Assembly (NCBI GenBank): GCA_020349865.1
Contig: CP070700.1
Span: 4,568,244 to 4,602,202, forward strand
Origin: Desulfobacteraceae bacterium
GTDB lineage: Bacteria > Desulfobacterota > DSM-4660 > Desulfatiglandales > Desulfatiglandaceae
Direction: 5' to 3'
DNA length: 33,959 nt
Positions within the stretch are counted from its first letter, which is position 1. Every line of letters starts with the position of its first letter. Both the position numbers and the translations under genes were made by a program. The notes under the pieces are model-generated. The model saw only the letters and a list, made by a program, of their open reading frames with translations. It was not told where the DNA came from and searched no databases. Shown here one piece after another: positions 17,354 through 26,177 of the stretch.

Positions 17354-17491
17354 TAGGCAGAATAACAGGTCCGCCCTGGCCCAGACCTGATTACCTGATG
17401 AGCGGAGCAGCAGTTGGCATTTAATGGCTGATAGCATTGTGGAAACGAAATTGCTAACATTACGCCAGGGCGGACCTGTTATTCTGCCTAC
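17353..17491. repeat. Perfect 28-bp inverted repeat with 83-base spacer
   Basis: The left arm 17353-17380 begins GTAGGCAGAATAACAGG and ends CGCCCTGGC; the right arm 17464-17491 is its exact complement, ending CCTGTTATTCTGCCTAC. The spacer has no gene. The arms are too far apart for a simple intrinsic terminator and no T-run follows. It could be a MITE, a long RNA hairpin ending the transporter message, or a recombination site. No target-site duplication is evident. Confidence 0.9.
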
Positions 17492-17527
17492 AATTGCAGA
17501 GCTATTACCAAGAAATTAGGAAGGCAC

Positions 17528-18082
17528 ATGCCAGAATCCATTGCTACAGCAAATAACGACAGGTTCACCATTGGATTCTATTTTCAAACCCTGACAAGAA
17601 TATTGGGCGCTCCCAGGCAATTCTTTAGCGAATACCCTGAAGATGTGGGGTTTGAAAAACCTTTTGGTTTTCTGCTCATATCCAGTCTGTTTTTTACCGG
17701 GGCAAGTCTTACCTGTATCCATGAGAGGCTCATTCTCATGGCCTGCATATTGTTTGTTAATTCTATTGTCATGCCTTTTATCGCGACAGGTATCGGTTTT
17801 ATGGTCATGACAATGACCATGGGGAAACGGGTGACATTTGCAAGGCTCTTTGCGGTTTATGCCTTTGCCGCGGGTGTCACCCTCCTGGCCTCCTGGATAC
17901 CTTTGTTTGTCTGGCTAACCGAACCCTGGAAATGGCTGCTTATTGGCCTTGGTATGGTCAAAGCGTGCGGGCTGAGGTGGATGCAGGCATTTCTGATTAT
18001 TGGTCTTTCCGTATTTATAATGGTTCTGTTCTTTTGGTCTCTCGGGCCGGTGGTCCTTTACCTAAGGGGGCTTGCCGGATAA
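17528..18082 (+). CDS. Yip1-domain membrane protein
   Basis: 184 residues with about five hydrophobic segments. The N-terminal LGAPRQFFSEYPEDVGFEKPFGFLL pattern, Pro before FF and then a soluble stretch leading into the first membrane segment, is typical of bacterial Yip1 (DUF1282-like) proteins, whose function is not well established. AGGAAGG is near the start. It ends 26 bases before a REC-CBS gene and both probably share a transcript. A link to membrane sensing is guesswork. Confidence 0.65.
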   Translation: MPESIATANNDRFTIGFYFQTLTRILGAPRQFFSEYPEDVGFEKPFGFLLISSLFFTGASLTCIHERLILMACILFVNSIVMPFIATGIGFMVMTMTMGKRVTFARLFAVYAFAAGVTLLASWIPLFVWLTEPWKWLLIGLGMVKACGLRWMQAFLIIGLSVFIMVLFFWSLGPVVLYLRGLAG

Positions 18083-18108
18083 AATGGTTAGGAAAGGAGG
18101 TTTATGCA

Positions 18109-19011
18109 ATGAATAACGCGAGAAAGGTTTTAATGGTGGATGATGAAGAACAATTCCGGGCTACCACCAAGAAACTCCTGAATAGACGAGGATTTGACAC
18201 AATTATGGCCGGAAGCGGCGAAGAGGCTATTGATAAACTTAAAGAGAATCCGGACGTGGTAATTCTGGATATAAAGATGCCAGGTATGGGTGGCCATCAG
18301 GCGTTGAGAGAGATTAAAAAGCGTTCCCCTGACCTCCCCGTGATCATGCTCACCGGGCATGGAGCGATGCCTTCTGCCAGGCAAGCTCTGGTTGAAGGGG
18401 CATTCGATTATCTCTCAAAACCCTGTGATATGGATGTTCTTTCTTCCAAAATAGAGGAGGCCTGCCGACATGGGAGAAGGGAGGAGCCCGCTGAAGAGAA
18501 AACTGTTATGGAGGTGATGATTCCCATCGAAGAATATACCACCTTGAAGGGGGAACAGACCGTTAAAGATGCCATTTTCAGTTTGAAAGAATCTTTTACT
18601 GCAAAAGTCTCTACCAGCCGGATTATGGAAACCGGACACCGCTCTATACTCGTTTTCGATGACAGAAACAGGGTGCAGGGGATTCTATCTATTTTGGACC
18701 TCCTCGAAGGGATTATGCCTGCCTATCTTACTGCGCCAAAGCCGTCCACGGCAGACAGTATCCAGTACTCACCGATGTTTTGGGCTGGCATGTTCACACG
18801 GCAGGTAGAAGAGCTGGCCAAAAAGAAAATAAAAGACATCATGTCCCCTGCACCCCTCATCATTGACGGCGAGTCAAATCTCATGGAGGCCGCCGGCATA
18901 ATGATTGAAAATAGGGCCAGACGGCTGGCTGTTGTCAGGTCAGGAGAGGTGGTTGGGGTGATTCGGGAGCAGGAACTTTTCTTTGAAATGGAGAAGATCT
19001 TGAGGGAATAA
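18109..19011 (+). CDS. Response regulator with tandem CBS domains
   Basis: 300 residues: receiver domain (VDDE at 10-13, D54 in VILDIKMPGMGG, Thr in IMLTGHG, Lys in LSKPCD), then two CBS motifs (about 137-205 and 240-298; KIKDIMSPAPLII and ARRLAVVRSGEVVGVI mark the second). CBS pairs usually bind adenosine nucleotides such as AMP, ATP or c-di-AMP, so phosphorylation and nucleotide state could be combined in one protein. ATG 18109 has AGGAGG eight bases upstream; the open frame extends further back, but only into the Yip1 gene. A paralogue with the same architecture lies at 27029. No DNA-binding domain. Confidence 0.88.
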   Translation: MNNARKVLMVDDEEQFRATTKKLLNRRGFDTIMAGSGEEAIDKLKENPDVVILDIKMPGMGGHQALREIKKRSPDLPVIMLTGHGAMPSARQALVEGAFDYLSKPCDMDVLSSKIEEACRHGRREEPAEEKTVMEVMIPIEEYTTLKGEQTVKDAIFSLKESFTAKVSTSRIMETGHRSILVFDDRNRVQGILSILDLLEGIMPAYLTAPKPSTADSIQYSPMFWAGMFTRQVEELAKKKIKDIMSPAPLIIDGESNLMEAAGIMIENRARRLAVVRSGEVVGVIREQELFFEMEKILRE

Positions 19012-19139
19012 TACTTGTCCCCCCAGAATCCTTAATCATTTCAATCGATTCCTCCAACTAAAGCTGATAAAAGTATTTTTTCTCCCATTTCGGACTTTTT
19101 GCCGGATATTTCCTCCCTGTAAGACGCCGGGATATTTCG

Positions 19140-21284
19140 ATGGATAAAAGAAAGCGTTCGGAAATAAGAAGAAAAATCATTGTGATTGTTTCGGCAGCGG
19201 CCGCTATTTTCCTGTGCGCAGGCATTATTTTGGGCCTGTGGTCTGCCAGGGAGATGAGAGCACAGGTGGTTGACCAATTCAATGAGGAACAACTGGTCAT
19301 TGCTCGTAATGTCTCCGATCTGATTGAACGGGAGCTTAATGTTTTAAAAAAAGAGATACATTTGTTAAGCAAAGAGGTATCGGCAGAACGGTTTAGCCCT
19401 GAAAACCTGTATGACAGTATACAGAAGAGTTTTTCTCGTGTCTTAGAAAGTGGTGCGTGGAGAATTGAAATAACTGAGCTGGGGAATCAAAAGACCCATG
19501 TTTATATGCCCTATAAACATTACCGCACAGATAAAGCGCCGGACATACTACTTGATGATCTACCTACTACCAGAATGCTTGAGGAAAAGAGTGTCTGGAT
19601 CTCTCAACCGCAAATTAACCGTTCTGGAATAGGCCTGATACTTGCTGCATATCCGGCAGGTGATTCATCGCGATTGCTTGTCTTTAACGTCAATGTCTCC
19701 TGGTTTTTGACCCCTTTTTTAAAAAACATTCGTTCTGGAAAGACGGGTTACGCATGGATCATAGATGAAAATGGAAACTTTCTTTTTCATCCTGATGCCG
19801 ATTTTGTAGGAAAGAGCGCCTTCACGGTTCGGGGAGAGAAATATCCAGACGTTTCCTACGGGAAAATCAATTTTATTCAGAAAGAAAAGATGCTCAAAGG
19901 TCAGGCGGGCACAGGCTGGCATTTTTCTGGCTGGCATCGAGGGATAACCGGGAGAATGAAGAAGCTGATTGCCTATTGCCCCATAATCATCTCCGACAAT
20001 CCGCCTCAAAAATGGTCAGTGGCTGTGGTGGCTCCTGTATCTGAAATAGAAGAGGCTGTCCGTAAAGGCCATCTAAGGCAATTACTGTTGCATGGACTGA
20101 TCATTGTCCTCGTTATACTGGGAGCATCGGCCATTCTTTTCTTCGAAATCCGATGGTCTCGCGTTCTTGGCAAAAGGGTGGCTCAAAGAACCGAGGATCT
20201 CAAAAAATCCGAAGAGAAATACCGGTCTTTGGTTGAAAGTGCCGAGGACTTTATTTTTACGGTCGATTCAGAGGGCAATTTTCAATCCATGAATAGCTTT
20301 ACGGCCAACTTTTTCGGTGGGCCGGCTGAGGAATTCCTCGGAAAGGGTCTTTCGAATCTATTCCCTAAAGAAATCGCTGAAAAACAACTCAGATTGGTTC
20401 AACTGGTATATAAGCTTGGAAGAAGTGTGCGGGATGAATTTGAGTTAAAAATGGGAGAAAATGAAATCTGGATCAGTGCGAATTTCATGCCCTTGAAAGA
20501 CGAAGAGGGTGGGGTGAGGGCCGTGTTGTGTATTGCCAGGGATATTACCGAAAATAAGAATTTGGGAAGGCAGTTGATTAATACAGAAAAACTGGCCTCT
20601 CTCGGAACCCTTGCAGCGGGCGTGGCACACGAAGTGAATAACCCATTGGGGGTCATACTTGGTTTCTGCGATATTTTGATCCGAAAAACCGAAAAGGGGA
20701 CTCAGGAGTTTGATGACTTAAAGGCCATAGAAAGACAGGGCCTTCATTGCAAACAGGTTGTAGAAAACTTATTAAGCTTTGCCCGCCTTGGTGAGGGAAA
20801 CTCGGAATACTCCGATTTGAATCAATGTCTGGAAGAAATAATCAAGGTTGTCAAACACACCCTTGCCATGAACAATATTGAGCTGGTGCTGGAGTTTGCG
20901 CAAAACATTCCGCTGGTTAAGGGAGATTCGCGTCAGCTTCAGCAGGTCTTTTTAAATCTGACTAATAATGCCATTGCGGCTATGGATAGGGGGGGCACAT
21001 TAACGATTCGAACGTTTTTTGAAAGACGCCTGCGCAAGGCCGTCGCTCAATTTCAGGACGACGGTATTGGAATTAGGCAAGAAGATATTGACCATATCTT
21101 TGAACCGTTTTTCACCACCAAGCCCGAAGGGGAAGGAACCGGTCTGGGTTTGTTTGTTAGCTACGGCATAATAGCCAAGTATGGGGGTTCTATTGACTGC
21201 GTGAGTCAAGCCACTGATTCCCCGGACAAACCGAGCGGAACGACCTTTACTTTGAAATTTCTCACCAAAAGGCGGGGGGTGTAA
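19140..21284 (+). CDS. dCACHE-PAS sensor histidine kinase
   Basis: A 714-residue kinase. TM1 about 12-34, periplasmic CACHE region about 35-312 (RSGKTGYAWIIDENGNFLFHP is the membrane-proximal signature), TM2 about 316-337, a PAS domain about 356-475 (EKYRSLVESAEDFIFTVD; ARDITENKNL), HisKA with His497 (AAGVAHEVNNP), and an ATPase domain with N-box (NLTNNAIAAM), G1 (DDGIGI), F-box (FFTTK) and G2 (GEGTGLGLF). Its sensor differs from the three shorter kinases here. Its stop TAA overlaps the ATG of the NtrC-type regulator by one base, making this a cognate pair. The start has only a weak GGGA upstream. Confidence 0.92.
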   Translation: MDKRKRSEIRRKIIVIVSAAAAIFLCAGIILGLWSAREMRAQVVDQFNEEQLVIARNVSDLIERELNVLKKEIHLLSKEVSAERFSPENLYDSIQKSFSRVLESGAWRIEITELGNQKTHVYMPYKHYRTDKAPDILLDDLPTTRMLEEKSVWISQPQINRSGIGLILAAYPAGDSSRLLVFNVNVSWFLTPFLKNIRSGKTGYAWIIDENGNFLFHPDADFVGKSAFTVRGEKYPDVSYGKINFIQKEKMLKGQAGTGWHFSGWHRGITGRMKKLIAYCPIIISDNPPQKWSVAVVAPVSEIEEAVRKGHLRQLLLHGLIIVLVILGASAILFFEIRWSRVLGKRVAQRTEDLKKSEEKYRSLVESAEDFIFTVDSEGNFQSMNSFTANFFGGPAEEFLGKGLSNLFPKEIAEKQLRLVQLVYKLGRSVRDEFELKMGENEIWISANFMPLKDEEGGVRAVLCIARDITENKNLGRQLINTEKLASLGTLAAGVAHEVNNPLGVILGFCDILIRKTEKGTQEFDDLKAIERQGLHCKQVVENLLSFARLGEGNSEYSDLNQCLEEIIKVVKHTLAMNNIELVLEFAQNIPLVKGDSRQLQQVFLNLTNNAIAAMDRGGTLTIRTFFERRLRKAVAQFQDDGIGIRQEDIDHIFEPFFTTKPEGEGTGLGLFVSYGIIAKYGGSIDCVSQATDSPDKPSGTTFTLKFLTKRRGV

Positions 21285-22684
21285 TGGCCGGCAAAATTCT
21301 GATAGTGGATGATGAAAAGGATATGCTGGCTCTTTTGAGAAGGATCATTTCCGAAGAGACAGACCATGAGGTAGTAACCGAGACCAATCCGTTCGAAGCC
21401 CTGGAAATATTCAAGGCCTCTAATTTTGACCTATTGATCACTGATCTGAAGATGCCCAAGATGGACGGTATCAAACTCTTAGGGGAAGTGAAAAAGCTGA
21501 AACCCAACGTTTCTGTCATTATTCTCACTGCCTATGCCACTGTTGAAACTGCGGTAGAGGCCATTCAAAAAGGGGCATATGACTATATAACCAAGCCGTT
21601 CAGGCGGGAACGGATTCTGCTGACAATCGACAAGGTTATGAAATGGCAGGAGATGGTCAGAGAGAATCTGGACCTGCGGAAGGCCTTGGCCGAGAAAAGC
21701 GATCTTTCGCCTCTGATTGGTGCAACCCCGGTAATGAAGGAGATATTCGAACGTATCAGACAGGTCGCTCCCACAACAGCGACTGTCTTGATAACCGGGG
21801 CAAGCGGCACAGGAAAGGAATTGGTTGCCAGGGCCATTCATCAGAATAGTCTAAGGGCGTCCAAGAAAATCATTACTGTCAACTGTACTGCTATTCCGGA
21901 GCAGGTCATAGAAAGCGAGCTTTTTGGGCATGTCAAAGGGGCCTTCACCGGGGCCTGGAAGGACAAAAAGGGACTGGTTGAAGAAGCCCACGAAGGAACC
22001 CTCTTTTTAGACGAAATTGGTGATCTGCGCCCTCGAATGCAAACCAAACTTCTTCGACTTCTCCAGGAAGGCGAATATAGGCCGGTGGGCAGTGTAGAAA
22101 CCAAAAAGGCAGACCTGCGCTTCATTGCTGCCACGAACCATAACCTGAAAGAAGATATAAGAGAAAAGCGATTCAGGGAAGACCTGTACTATCGTCTGAG
22201 CGTGATTAACTTCGAGATACCCCCGCTTAAAGAGAGAAAGCAGGACATCCCTCTCCTGACCTACCATTTCTTGATAAAATATGGTCAGATCCATCAGAAA
22301 GATGTCCGTGACGTCTCCCCATCGGCCATGGAGATGCTTATTTCACAGAGCTTTTCAGGCAATGTCAGAGAACTTGAAAATATCATCGAAAGGGGTGTCA
22401 TCTTTTGCAGGAAAAATGCCCTGGAGGTGAGAGACCTGCATTTGGATAATCAGCAGAATAGCTCTTACGTGGATTTAGCCCAGGAGGTATCTCGTCTAAG
22501 TTTTAAAGAAGCCAAGGAGCAGATGATCAAAAGGTTTCATAGGGATTACATAAGATCACTCCTCGAGGAAAACGGAGGAAATATAAGCAGAGCAGCCAAA
22601 GCAGCAGGGATTCAAAGGCAATATGTGCACCGCCTTATGAAGGAGGCAGGATTAACTGCGGAGGATTTCAAGAAAAAGCCGTAG
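21284..22684 (+). CDS. NtrC-family sigma54-dependent response regulator
   Basis: 466 residues: receiver domain (1-120, D54 in LITDLKMPKMDG, K in ITKPFR), AAA+ domain with Walker A GASGTGKE (172-179), sigma54-contact loop GAFTGA (219-224), Walker B FLDEIG (241-246), and a C-terminal Fis-type helix-turn-helix (GGNISRAAKAAGIQRQYVH). It would bind an upstream site and drive open-complex formation by sigma54 polymerase. It is the only clear DNA-binding output in the window, translated in overlap with the dCACHE-PAS kinase. A candidate target promoter lies at 24907-24923, before the TauE/SafE gene (inference). Confidence 0.95.
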   Translation: MAGKILIVDDEKDMLALLRRIISEETDHEVVTETNPFEALEIFKASNFDLLITDLKMPKMDGIKLLGEVKKLKPNVSVIILTAYATVETAVEAIQKGAYDYITKPFRRERILLTIDKVMKWQEMVRENLDLRKALAEKSDLSPLIGATPVMKEIFERIRQVAPTTATVLITGASGTGKELVARAIHQNSLRASKKIITVNCTAIPEQVIESELFGHVKGAFTGAWKDKKGLVEEAHEGTLFLDEIGDLRPRMQTKLLRLLQEGEYRPVGSVETKKADLRFIAATNHNLKEDIREKRFREDLYYRLSVINFEIPPLKERKQDIPLLTYHFLIKYGQIHQKDVRDVSPSAMEMLISQSFSGNVRELENIIERGVIFCRKNALEVRDLHLDNQQNSSYVDLAQEVSRLSFKEAKEQMIKRFHRDYIRSLLEENGGNISRAAKAAGIQRQYVHRLMKEAGLTAEDFKKKP

Positions 22685-22725
22685 TAGGTTCAATTGCTGC
22701 CTGCACTCCAACGAGGATATCACTA

Positions 22726-22956
22726 TTAGTTCATTTCCCTCTTAGGCGGCATCTGAAGACCCAGCTTCTGAAGGGCGTCCTCAAAACGAACTATGCCAAT
22801 TGGCCGCCTGTTCCTGACTACGGCGATATGCTTCAGGTTATTTTCCACCATCAACTCCACAGCATCTACGATCTTATCACTTATAGTTACCGAGGGGTTA
22901 AGCGGTATGCCTTCCTCATAGGGAAGGAGAATTTCCGCAACCTTCTTTGCCTTCAT
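22726..22956 (-). CDS. Single CBS-domain protein
   Basis: 76 residues. One CBS motif covers most of the protein (NPSVTISDKIVDAVELMVENN, then LKHIAVVRNRRPIGIVRFED). CBS motifs normally work in pairs, so the protein would have to dimerise to form a nucleotide site, or it is a remnant of a longer gene. It lies 49 bases downstream of the broken CaCA exchanger, same strand, and converges on the NtrC gene. With the two REC-CBS proteins, it adds to the adenine-nucleotide theme. Confidence 0.7.
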   Translation of the reverse strand: MKAKKVAEILLPYEEGIPLNPSVTISDKIVDAVELMVENNLKHIAVVRNRRPIGIVRFEDALQKLGLQMPPKREMN

Positions 22957-23005
22957 CTTTTAATAACCTTGATTCACCGTTTGATTTTGAGAAGCCAAGA
23001 ACCAC

Positions 23006-24005
23006 TTAGATTTTCATGATTAGATAGACAAGGTACCCTACATAGCAGCACAAGAGAACAAAACCGCCTTTCCGGTTCAAAGTCGATTTCTTTCTCATCA
23101 ATAGCCACGGCAGAAAACTTGTAAACATCATAACCGCGTAATCGATCACCAAGCCGCTCTGAATAAAGCCGCCCGGAATCGGAATCGGTCTAACCAGTGA
23201 AGCTGCCCCGAGTACACTCAGGATATTGAAGACGTTGCTGCCTACCAGGTTGCCGATGCTGATATCCATCTCCTTCCTCAAGGCGGCAACAACAGAGGTA
23301 GCCAGTTCCGGCAGCGAAGTTCCCAAAGGCAACAATTGTCAGGCCAATGAACTTTTCACTTACCCCCAGGATTGTCATAATCTTGACTGCGGATTCCACG
23401 ACAAGCTGAGCGCCGGCGACGACACCTACTATCCCCACCACGATCAAGACAATCTGTCTTGCTCTGGAAGCGACATATTCAATATCTTCCAATTCTCCTG
23501 ATCCCCCCAGAGCGGCCTCAGGAGCTAAGCTCGCTCCGAGCGATACCTGTTTGGACTCCTGCATAGAAATATAATAATTGAAGAAAGTGTAAAGAATGAT
23601 CCCGCCGAAAAGGGTCGCCCCTTCAATTCTTCCAAGTTTCGAGTTTAAGGAGATCAGCAAGAGGTACAGGGATATACCAAGCATGAGTGGTATGTCTCGT
23701 TTGATGACCGACCGATCGCAGGCAAGTGGTTGAAATAGGGCCGCCATACCGAGAACAAGGGCAATATTACAGATATTGCTTCCTACGACATTCCCTACCG
23801 CGATCATACTCTTGCCTTTAATGGAGGAGATGAGACTCACCACGAGCTCCGGCGCGGAAGTCCCGAATGCAACCACGGTCAAACCGATAACAATCGGTGT
23901 TACACCGAGACTACGCGCAAGACTCGAAGATCCTTTTACAAGCCATTCGGCCCCATAGTACAGCAGTACAAATCCGATGATACAAAGAATCACATTCAGC
24001 GTCAT
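23006..24005 (-). pseudogene. CaCA-family Na+/Ca2+ exchanger with single-base frameshift
   Basis: Two overlapping frames together encode a full YrbG-like exchanger of about 332 residues. The first alpha-repeat (GLTVVAFGTSAPELVVSL; GNVVGSNICNIALVLG) is intact. In the second, GLTIVAFG is followed in the same frame by unrelated residues, while the neighbouring frame supplies TSLPELATSVVAAL and GNLVGSNVFNILSVLG. Removing one base from the CCC at 23322-23324 (GGG on the coding strand) restores the family motif exactly. AAAGGAG lies before ATG 24005. Everything else is well preserved, so the lesion is either very recent or a sequencing error. Ca2+ or another cation would be moved in exchange for Na+ or H+ if functional. 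Confidence 0.88.
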
Positions 24006-24059
24006 AATTTGGCGCTCCTTTCAAAAAGTCCTGTTAGCATTTTTGCTGCGAAGAAAATT

Positions 24060-24408
24060 GTAACATTTTTGCGCTTTTAAAAAATCATCATTAGATTATC
24101 GGGCCGTGGATATCTCTTTCAGAAGGGCCGCAACACAAATTGTTAAAAGCTGGTCGAACGCCCCCTTGGCCTTGTACAGGGGCGTGGAGCAGGCAGAGAA
24201 GGCTACTGTTATAAAGGAGTCTATCTTATGGGGCTGTCCTGGGTCGAGTTTTAAGGCCAATCTGCCGTTCAATGTAATGAGGCTTGCGGCGAGCTCCATT
24301 CGGCCCGAGCTCATGGCCGAGGGCAGCCGAGCTGCAGTTTTTTGCGACCCTTGTGAAAGAGATACCCACGGCCCTTTTCGAACTATTTTCAAACAGCCAA
24401 ACTGTTAC
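24060..24408. mobile_element. Nested inverted-repeat element, long form
   Basis: The core (24101-24374, 274 bases) is bounded by 20-base inverted repeats that differ at one position: GGGCCGTGGATATCTCTTTC on the left, and the complement of GGGCCGTGGGTATCTCTTTC at 24355-24374. Outside it lie a left flank (24060-24100, GTAACA... AAAATCATCATTAGATTATC) and a right flank (24375-24408, ACTATTTTCAAACAGCC then AAACTGTTAC). These flanks match the two halves of the 80-base element at 26905-26984, where they are joined directly. Long open frames run through the core on both strands from end to end, but none has a ribosome binding site or recognised domain. No transposase is present. Confidence 0.65.
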
Positions 24409-24747
24409 AGAAAATTCAATTTGATGTGTCAGCTTATGCTATTTTTTCATAGGTCACGCAAGATACATGCCAGGGCCTTTAAGTAAGTTATGGCCTGAAT
24501 ACCTGTTACCAGGTACATCCACAAGCAAAGGAACCCAAGGGCTGCATTCCATTAAAAAGCTGATATGGCCGCACACATTTTGATTCCCGAAATTACCCGC
24601 GATTCTCAACCACCAATCTTTTCATACGCTTCCGAATGATCTTCAAACCATGATTTCTTATTTGGTTCTCGGGGTATTGATGGGGTTCTTGTTTTTCTGT
24701 GTTTGTGCCCCGGGAAAAGAATGGCACCAACCAGAAAGTGTAACCGG

Positions 24748-24804
24748 GGTATTTCACAATTGGACTCTTGTGTAAATTCACAGTTTACAACAAGGGGAAA
24801 TACC
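24748..24804. promoter_or_regulatory. Nested dyad, candidate enhancer site or RNA hairpin
   Basis: Outer arms GGTATTTC (24748-24755) and GAAATACC (24797-24804) enclose inner arms CTTGTGTAAA (24767-24776) and TTTACAACAAG (24784-24794), with a 7-base centre. The inner dyad is about 115-145 bases upstream of the sigma54-like promoter, the usual distance for an activator of the NtrC class. It could instead be a transcript hairpin. Binding by the local NtrC protein is untested. Confidence 0.4.
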
Positions 24805-24906
24805 AATTGATTTTTATGATTTCGAAAATGCAAAAAAGACTCAAAATGATACATAATATCAGAAACTTTAGTTTATAGAGCCACCATGTTTTGCCGATTC
24901 CACCTC

Positions 24907-24923
24907 TTGGCACAGATCTTGAT
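24907..24923 (+). promoter_or_regulatory. Near-consensus sigma54 promoter
   Basis: TTGGCACAGATCTTGAT matches the -24/-12 pattern TGGCACR-N4-TTGCW with the GG at 24909-24910 and correct spacing; the -12 element has GA instead of GC. Transcription would begin near 24934, giving a leader of about 130 bases before the TauE/SafE gene. An NtrC-family activator is encoded 2.2 kb upstream. Confidence 0.5.
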
Positions 24924-25064
24924 TCATTATTGGGACAATCGTTCCAAGCGGTTGACTGAGTGTTAAAGTCCGGTGGACACATTTACATTTGATCATCAAA
25001 TCCTTGGTAAACAACGCCTTAAAAAGTAATAAAAGTTTCAGGACAAGTAAAGGAGAATAACCTT

Positions 25065-26102
25065 ATGGAGAAAGAAGAAAGGACAATGGGTTGGGAGGTT
25101 GCAAGAGACCTCGAAGTGGAAAAGCGGACTATATTCGAAAGGTTCATCCCCGAATGGAAGCAAATCAAAGGGGCCCTCTGGGGAATTGTGGCGTTGTTTC
25201 TCGTTTTCCTGTTGGGATGCTGGCTGGCCGGAAATCCATTCGAGGCTACACAAAGGATCCCATCAGAATTTGTAAAGACACATGGGTTGGTTGGTACCGA
25301 CAACTGGGGAATAATCTGGTATGTTGTAGCTATTGCTATGTTTTTTGAGTTTATGGACGCCTCCGCTGGTATGGGGTTCGGGACCGCACTCACACCACTC
25401 TTGCTGGTTGTGGGGTTTGATCCCAAACAGATCGTACCTGCCGTGATGATTCAACAGGGTGTTGCCGGCCTCGTGGGCGCTTTTTTGCACAGGGAGTTTG
25501 AGAATGTGGAATGGAAACTCAAGCCCATGTCGGAGACCATAAAGCTTTGGTTGATCATTGCCATAGTTGGATGTGTGGCTGTAGCCTTTTCCATAACCAC
25601 TATCTATGCGTATGTCAAAGTGGCAAAGGTTTGGATCAAGCTCTACGTGGCTGTTCTGTTACTCATGATGGGGGTCGTTTCATTGTATCAGGGCATGAAA
25701 GAGCGGCCCTATAAACCCAATCGGATGTTTCTATTCGCTGCCCTGGCCGGGTTTAATAAAGGTGTCGGGGGCGGTGGATACGGGCCCGTGGTGACCGTCG
25801 GTGGTCTTATAGCGGGTGTACCGGTCAAGAGCATGTTGGCAGTTACGGCCATATCAGAAGGCACGGTCAGCACATTTGCAATCATCGTATGGGTGGCCCT
25901 GTTGACATCGGGCATAACCATTGATTACATCTTACTTCCCTCTTTGATGATCGCAACCATCTTTTCTGCGGTGGCCGCACCCTATATGATACGGGTCTTT
26001 CCTGAAAAACTATGGAGGATCGTAGTCCCAGTCTATTGCTGCATTGTTGCGGCCCTCTGTTTTTGGAAAATCATCCCGGACGTGATAGCAAGGTTGGGTT
26101 AA
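25065..26102 (+). CDS. TauE/SafE-family membrane permease
   Basis: 345 residues with about eight predicted membrane segments. The two family repeats are visible: FFEFMDASAGMGFGTALTP (93-111) and GFNKGVGGGGYGPVVTVGG (229-247), each followed by a hydrophobic segment. Members export or import sulfur-containing anions such as sulfite, sulfoacetate or taurine breakdown products; exact substrate unknown. An N-terminal soluble stretch of about 36 residues is longer than in many relatives. AAAGGAGA precedes the ATG. A sigma54-like promoter lies about 140 bases upstream. It fits the anion-transport theme of the cluster and is followed by a Cys/His-rich membrane protein. Confidence 0.85.
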   Translation: MEKEERTMGWEVARDLEVEKRTIFERFIPEWKQIKGALWGIVALFLVFLLGCWLAGNPFEATQRIPSEFVKTHGLVGTDNWGIIWYVVAIAMFFEFMDASAGMGFGTALTPLLLVVGFDPKQIVPAVMIQQGVAGLVGAFLHREFENVEWKLKPMSETIKLWLIIAIVGCVAVAFSITTIYAYVKVAKVWIKLYVAVLLLMMGVVSLYQGMKERPYKPNRMFLFAALAGFNKGVGGGGYGPVVTVGGLIAGVPVKSMLAVTAISEGTVSTFAIIVWVALLTSGITIDYILLPSLMIATIFSAVAAPYMIRVFPEKLWRIVVPVYCCIVAALCFWKIIPDVIARLG

Positions 26103-26131
26103 AGTTTGAAGAAAAGAAAATCAATTATGCC

Positions 26132-26157
26132 CTCTCCCGCCAATTCAGGTGGGAGAG
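26132..26157. repeat. Hairpin between TauE gene and its neighbour
   Basis: CTCTCCCGCC and GGTGGGAGAG pair over 10 bases (one G-T wobble) around a 6-base loop. It resembles the C/G-rich repeats elsewhere in the window. No T-run follows, so read-through into the next gene is expected. Confidence 0.55.
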
Positions 26158-26177
26158 CGGAGAGCTAAGGCAATCTT

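Larger units (their letters stand above)
24409..25064. other. Long leader region of the TauE/SafE gene
   Basis: No gene is supported in these 656 bases. The region is A/T-rich toward the right and contains a nested dyad (24748-24804) and a sigma54-like promoter (24907-24923), described separately. The 24409-24740 part shows nothing I can name. Confidence 0.6.

Noticed and set aside
17932..18108. N-terminal extension of the REC-CBS protein at 18109
   Set aside because: The extension lies in the Yip1 gene in another frame, and a strong AGGAGG precedes ATG 18109.
19101..19140. Short direct repeat GGATATTTC before the 19140 kinase start
   Set aside because: Nine bases, two copies, no further pattern; too short to be called an operator.
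24106..24486. Open frames through the core of the nested element on both strands
   Set aside because: They run from one inverted repeat to the other on both strands with no ribosome binding site or domain; openness may reflect composition. Kept as part of the element and not as a gene.
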